Made by a program: the position numbers and the translations under genes. The notes under the pieces were generated by a model. It was not told where the DNA came from, ran no database searches, and worked only from the letters and a program-made list of their open reading frames with translations. From Flavobacteriales bacterium (GTDB lineage: Bacteria; Bacteroidota; Bacteroidia; Flavobacteriales_D; Sanyastnellaceae): 51,016 bases of DNA. The stretch is taken from contig CANFLZ010000014.1 of the NCBI GenBank assembly GCA_947448135.1, forward strand, positions 1 to 51,016, read 5' to 3'. Below are positions 48,709-51,016 of this stretch, piece after piece. How positions within the stretch are numbered: the stretch's first letter is position 1; each line of letters begins with the position of its first letter.

Positions 48709-49590
48709 GCTTGCATTGCCCTGTATTCCGCCTGTGTGAACGATCAATAACCGTTTATCTTTCCATGTCGCTGCCCAATCATGCGTGATACTATGCATCA
48801 TCTTGGCGGTATAAACCCTATCCCACACTCTCCCAGCTTGTTGTTCCGCTTGCATCCAATCCACCAACGCTGGTTTGATTTTTCCATATCCACCCCAACG
48901 CTGATCAGAGTATACCACCAATCGATTCAAATACTCGGCTTGAATTTCAGGTTCCTGAATCACCCACCGCAATTGGGCACGCACCATCTCTCTTAACGCT
49001 TCATGTCCTGCTTTCAAAGCAAAAAACACATGAACCCGATGGTGAGATTTTGTTTTCAATAACAATCCAGCAGCCGTGGTCCCCGTGCCTCCAGCAACTG
49101 CAAAATCAGTGAAGTTCTCAAGATCGGATTGGGTAAGCATCTCCATACAGCCCATCAATCCCAAGTAATTGGCTCCGCCTTCAGGGATGTAATACGCATG
49201 CGGGTAATGATCGTGCAGCCAAACTTTAAAATCTTCCGTTCCTCGTAAATCGTATATCGCCGTATCAATGCATTTGAGCATCATCCCATTGTCCTGCATC
49301 TTTTTCATGCTCTCCGTTGGTTGCTCTATATGCCAACTTCCTCTAATCAATCCCACCGCTTGTATTCCTTCTTCTTTCGCACATTCTGACAAGGCTACCA
49401 AATGATTGCTCCAAGGACCTCCCAACGATACAATGGTGCGCTGGCCCTTTTGTGCTGCATCCAACAAATTGTAGCGCAACTTAAACCATTTGTTGCCCGA
49501 TTGCCATTCCGAATCCGAAATCCACCGCTTGATTTTCCAGTTGATCGGAAAATCATGAGATGGGTCATATATGGGCACTAAACTTTTCAT
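48688..49590 (-). CDS. PLP-dependent enzyme, ACC deaminase/D-cysteine desulfhydrase family
   Basis: 300 aa fold-type II PLP enzyme. The PLP lysine is in SGNKWFKLRYN; the phosphate-binding loop is GGTGTTAAGLLLKT and LGGPWSNHLVAL lies downstream of the lysine. The family deaminates 1-aminocyclopropane-1-carboxylate or degrades D-cysteine; sequence reading alone does not separate them. It ends inside the EnvC-like gene on the opposite strand. Confidence 0.88.
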   Translation of the reverse strand: MKSLVPIYDPSHDFPINWKIKRWISDSEWQSGNKWFKLRYNLLDAAQKGQRTIVSLGGPWSNHLVALSECAKEEGIQAVGLIRGSWHIEQPTESMKKMQDNGMMLKCIDTAIYDLRGTEDFKVWLHDHYPHAYYIPEGGANYLGLMGCMEMLTQSDLENFTDFAVAGGTGTTAAGLLLKTKSHHRVHVFFALKAGHEALREMVRAQLRWVIQEPEIQAEYLNRLVVYSDQRWGGYGKIKPALVDWMQAEQQAGRVWDRVYTAKMMHSITHDWAATWKDKRLLIVHTGGIQGNASLTLAHP

Positions 49591-49598
49591 TTACTTTT

Positions 49599-49626
49599 TT
49601 GTTTAATGTTCAATCAACGATTTTTG
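49599..49626 (+). promoter_or_regulatory. Putative promoter of the DUF5522 gene, leaderless
   Basis: TTG (49599-49601), 17-nt spacer and GATTTTTG (49619-49626; one mismatch to TAnnTTTG), then four bases before the ATG at 49631. Same arrangement as rel, fur, PBP1A and the amidohydrolase gene. Confidence 0.35.
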
Positions 49627-49627
49627 A

Positions 49628-49801
<174 letters not shown>

Positions 49802-50119
49802 TTACGCATGCTCATGGAGAATCTCCAACACCGTGCGAAATGCCGCCGTATGCGCTCCATATTTTTCTTGATGTGAAGCCTGCAAGCCTGGTGCTTGATG
49901 CGCTTGGTATTCCTCCAAATCCTGCATGCTTTTACTGATATACTGCACTGCATAAGTAATGCCTCCCTCCTCAAATCCATGAACGCGACACAAACGGTTT
50001 TCTAAAAAATAGCCCGTCTCCATTACTTCTGGAATATGAATGGTTCTCATCCATTCCAACCACTCCAAATGAACGGCCTCATCCACACTCACCGTTACAT
50101 TGTACATTACTTTATTCAT
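49802..50119 (-). CDS. DUF4286 family protein
   Basis: 105 aa cytoplasmic protein with the DUF4286 layout (MYNVTVSVDEAVHLEWLEWM, HIPEVMETGYFLENRLCRV, YAVQYISKSMQDLEEYQ), a ferredoxin-like fold seen in Bacteroidota, function unknown. ATG at 50119; an internal ATG at 50107 (MYNVTV) is the alternative. A CATTTTTG box lies four bases upstream. Confidence 0.88.
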   Translation of the reverse strand: MNKVMYNVTVSVDEAVHLEWLEWMRTIHIPEVMETGYFLENRLCRVHGFEEGGITYAVQYISKSMQDLEEYQAHQAPGLQASHQEKYGAHTAAFRTVLEILHEHA

Positions 50120-50123
50120 AATT

Positions 50124-50131
50124 CAAAAATG
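50124..50131 (-). promoter_or_regulatory. Putative -7 element of the DUF4286 gene, leaderless
   Basis: The reverse strand 50131-50124 reads CATTTTTG, one base from TATTTTTG, and AATT separates it from the ATG at 50119, again exactly four bases. Confidence 0.35.
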
Positions 50132-50139
50132 AGAAGACT

Positions 50140-50166
50140 TTGTTTCATTTCAAAAGGTTATATTTG
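50140..50166 (+). promoter_or_regulatory. Putative promoter of the small membrane protein/cytochrome operon
   Basis: TATATTTG (50159-50166) is a full -7 match with TTG at 50140-50142, spacing 16. The ATG at 50185 is 18 nt past the box, so this transcript would have a short A/T-rich leader, unlike the leaderless group. Confidence 0.45.
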
Positions 50167-50184
50167 TCTTTATAATAAAAAACT

Positions 50185-50619
50185 ATGACTGGACTTTTGC
50201 ATTTGCATTCTTTCTTGCGCTACGCCGCAGTATTCTTGATGATCTGGACCATTGTCCATGCTTACATGAACATGAAAAAATCAGATGCTGTAGCCAGCAA
50301 ATGGTCCATGTTGAGCATGACTGTTTTGCATACCCAATTTTTGATCGGTTTGGTTTTGTGGATCATGAAATTGAAAAGCACGCCCGCAGGTGAATTGATG
50401 TCCGTAAAAGACAATCGCTTCTTTATCATGGAGCACTCGTTGATGATGTTGATTGCAATTGTTTTGGTAAGTGTCGGTCACATCAAAGGCAAAAAATCAG
50501 CGGATATGCAGAAGCGCTACAAAACCATCTTCACTTTCTTCGTGATTGGTTTTATCCTGATGATGGTGATGATTCCATGGCCATTCTTGTCTCACACGCC
50601 ATATAGAGGTTGGTTCTGA
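50185..50619 (+). CDS. Small four-helix integral membrane protein
   Basis: 144 aa with four predicted TM helices (about 8-27, 45-63, 80-98, 113-133). Several histidines lie in or near the helices (LHLHSF, LHTQF, MEHSL), which is reminiscent of small b-type cytochromes; homologues in flavobacteria are sometimes labelled cytochrome B, but heme binding is not shown by the sequence. The next gene, a cytochrome c, starts by overlapping its stop, supporting a redox role. Confidence 0.7.
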   Translation: MTGLLHLHSFLRYAAVFLMIWTIVHAYMNMKKSDAVASKWSMLSMTVLHTQFLIGLVLWIMKLKSTPAGELMSVKDNRFFIMEHSLMMLIAIVLVSVGHIKGKKSADMQKRYKTIFTFFVIGFILMMVMIPWPFLSHTPYRGWF

Positions 50620-50933
50620 TGAAATTGTTTTTTGTTTTTGCTTTTTCATTGATGCTCTGGTCGGCCTGTGGTGATGGAAACGAAAAATCCCATTCTTCGC
50701 AAGCCATCAACGCCCAAGACCTTTATCTAACGCGCTGTGCTGGCTGTCATGGAACCGATGGCAACTTGCAACTGTCTGGTGCCAAGGCGCTGCCTGCTTC
50801 GACTTTGAAAAAAGAAGAAGTTGTCTCACAAATCAAAATGGGAAAAGGCAATATGCCTCCATTTGAAGGGCGTTTAACCGACCCAGAAATTGCCGCTTTG
50901 GCGGATTATGTTCTTTCATTTCGCGCCAAATAG
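50619..50933 (+). CDS. Cytochrome c lipoprotein, class I mono-heme
   Basis: 104 aa. Lipoprotein signal (KLFFVFAFSLMLWSAC), then a cytochrome c fold with the heme motif CAGCHG and a distal methionine in GNMPPFEGRL; C-terminal helix EIAALADYVLSF. It probably shuttles electrons at the periplasmic membrane face. Starts at ATG 50619 (ATGA-type overlap with the upstream gene); an upstream TTG at 50610 is not needed. Confidence 0.88.
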   Translation: MKLFFVFAFSLMLWSACGDGNEKSHSSQAINAQDLYLTRCAGCHGTDGNLQLSGAKALPASTLKKEEVVSQIKMGKGNMPPFEGRLTDPEIAALADYVLSFRAK

Positions 50934-50936
50934 TTC

Positions 50937-51016
50937 ATGGCAAAATTAATCTCGACTTCTAAACCGCAAGAGACTTGTGTCTTGGTGGGCATCATTACCC
51001 AATCCCAAAATCGGGC
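50937..51016 (+). CDS. hflX: Start of GTPase HflX (truncated by window edge)
   Basis: Only 26 codons are visible. The sequence ETCVLVGIITQSQ matches the N-terminal beginning of bacterial HflX, a ribosome-associated GTPase that splits stalled 70S particles. No further motif is in the window; the P-loop would lie off the right edge. Four bases after the cytochrome c stop. Assignment is tentative. Confidence 0.55.
   Translation, partial: MAKLISTSKPQETCVLVGIITQSQNR

Overview
The window is a gene-dense stretch of a Bacteroidota chromosome, most likely order Flavobacteriales. This rests on a full-length SprA (the type IX secretion translocon), a secreted protein ending in a type IX sorting domain, the DUF4286, DUF4292 and DUF5522 families, an OstA-like LptA relative, the malic enzyme-ruvA-sprA gene order, and promoters of the TAnnTTTG (-7) type. 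Genus cannot be fixed from the sequence alone. I see no tRNA, rRNA, CRISPR array, insertion sequence or prophage. No gene-free stretch exceeds 300 bases; the longest is about 136 bp (4546-4681).

Layout. 1-4545 (-): 5' part of a giant secreted MopE-type repeat protein that runs off the left edge. 4682-8676 (+): rel ((p)ppGpp metabolism), a Fur-family regulator and purA. 8673-16112 (+): a tightly overlapping run of OstA-like protein, glyA, a YyaL/DUF255 protein, two hypothetical secreted proteins and a cytochrome c/PHM-like copper monooxygenase with a type IX sorting tail. ruvC (-) converges on it. 16694-22255 (+): envelope polysaccharide cluster of a GT2 glycosyltransferase, an orphan OppC-like permease, GDP-L-fucose synthase, an outer-membrane-like protein and a WecA-type phosphosugar transferase. 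22256-33580 (-): sprA, ruvA, maeB and an NAD-dependent epimerase. 33621-43684 (+): uvrC, PBP1A, the two subunits of a 3-oxoacid CoA-transferase, and two secreted amidohydrolase-family proteins, followed by a strong intrinsic terminator. 43784-48708 (+): sugar nucleotidyltransferase, TPR lipoprotein, DUF4292 lipoprotein and EnvC-like M23 protein. 48688-51016: PLP enzyme (-), DUF5522 mini-protein (+), DUF4286 protein (-), small membrane protein, cytochrome c lipoprotein and the start of hflX (+).

How the parts relate. Most of the window is core housekeeping plus envelope building: peptidoglycan synthesis and remodelling (PBP1A, EnvC-like), surface polysaccharide (WecA-like, Fcl, GT2, nucleotidyltransferase), a candidate LPS-transport protein (OstA-like) and protein export (SprA, with at least one probable cargo). 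The most notable pattern is regulatory. Seven genes that begin transcription units carry a TAnnTTTG-like -7 element exactly four bases upstream of the start codon, which predicts leaderless mRNAs. Convergent genes are packed with zero or negative spacing. Other points of interest are a cysteine cluster inserted in PBP1A, a heme/copper monooxygenase fusion, nested repeats in the MopE-type protein, and a hairpin directly upstream of the ruvA start codon.
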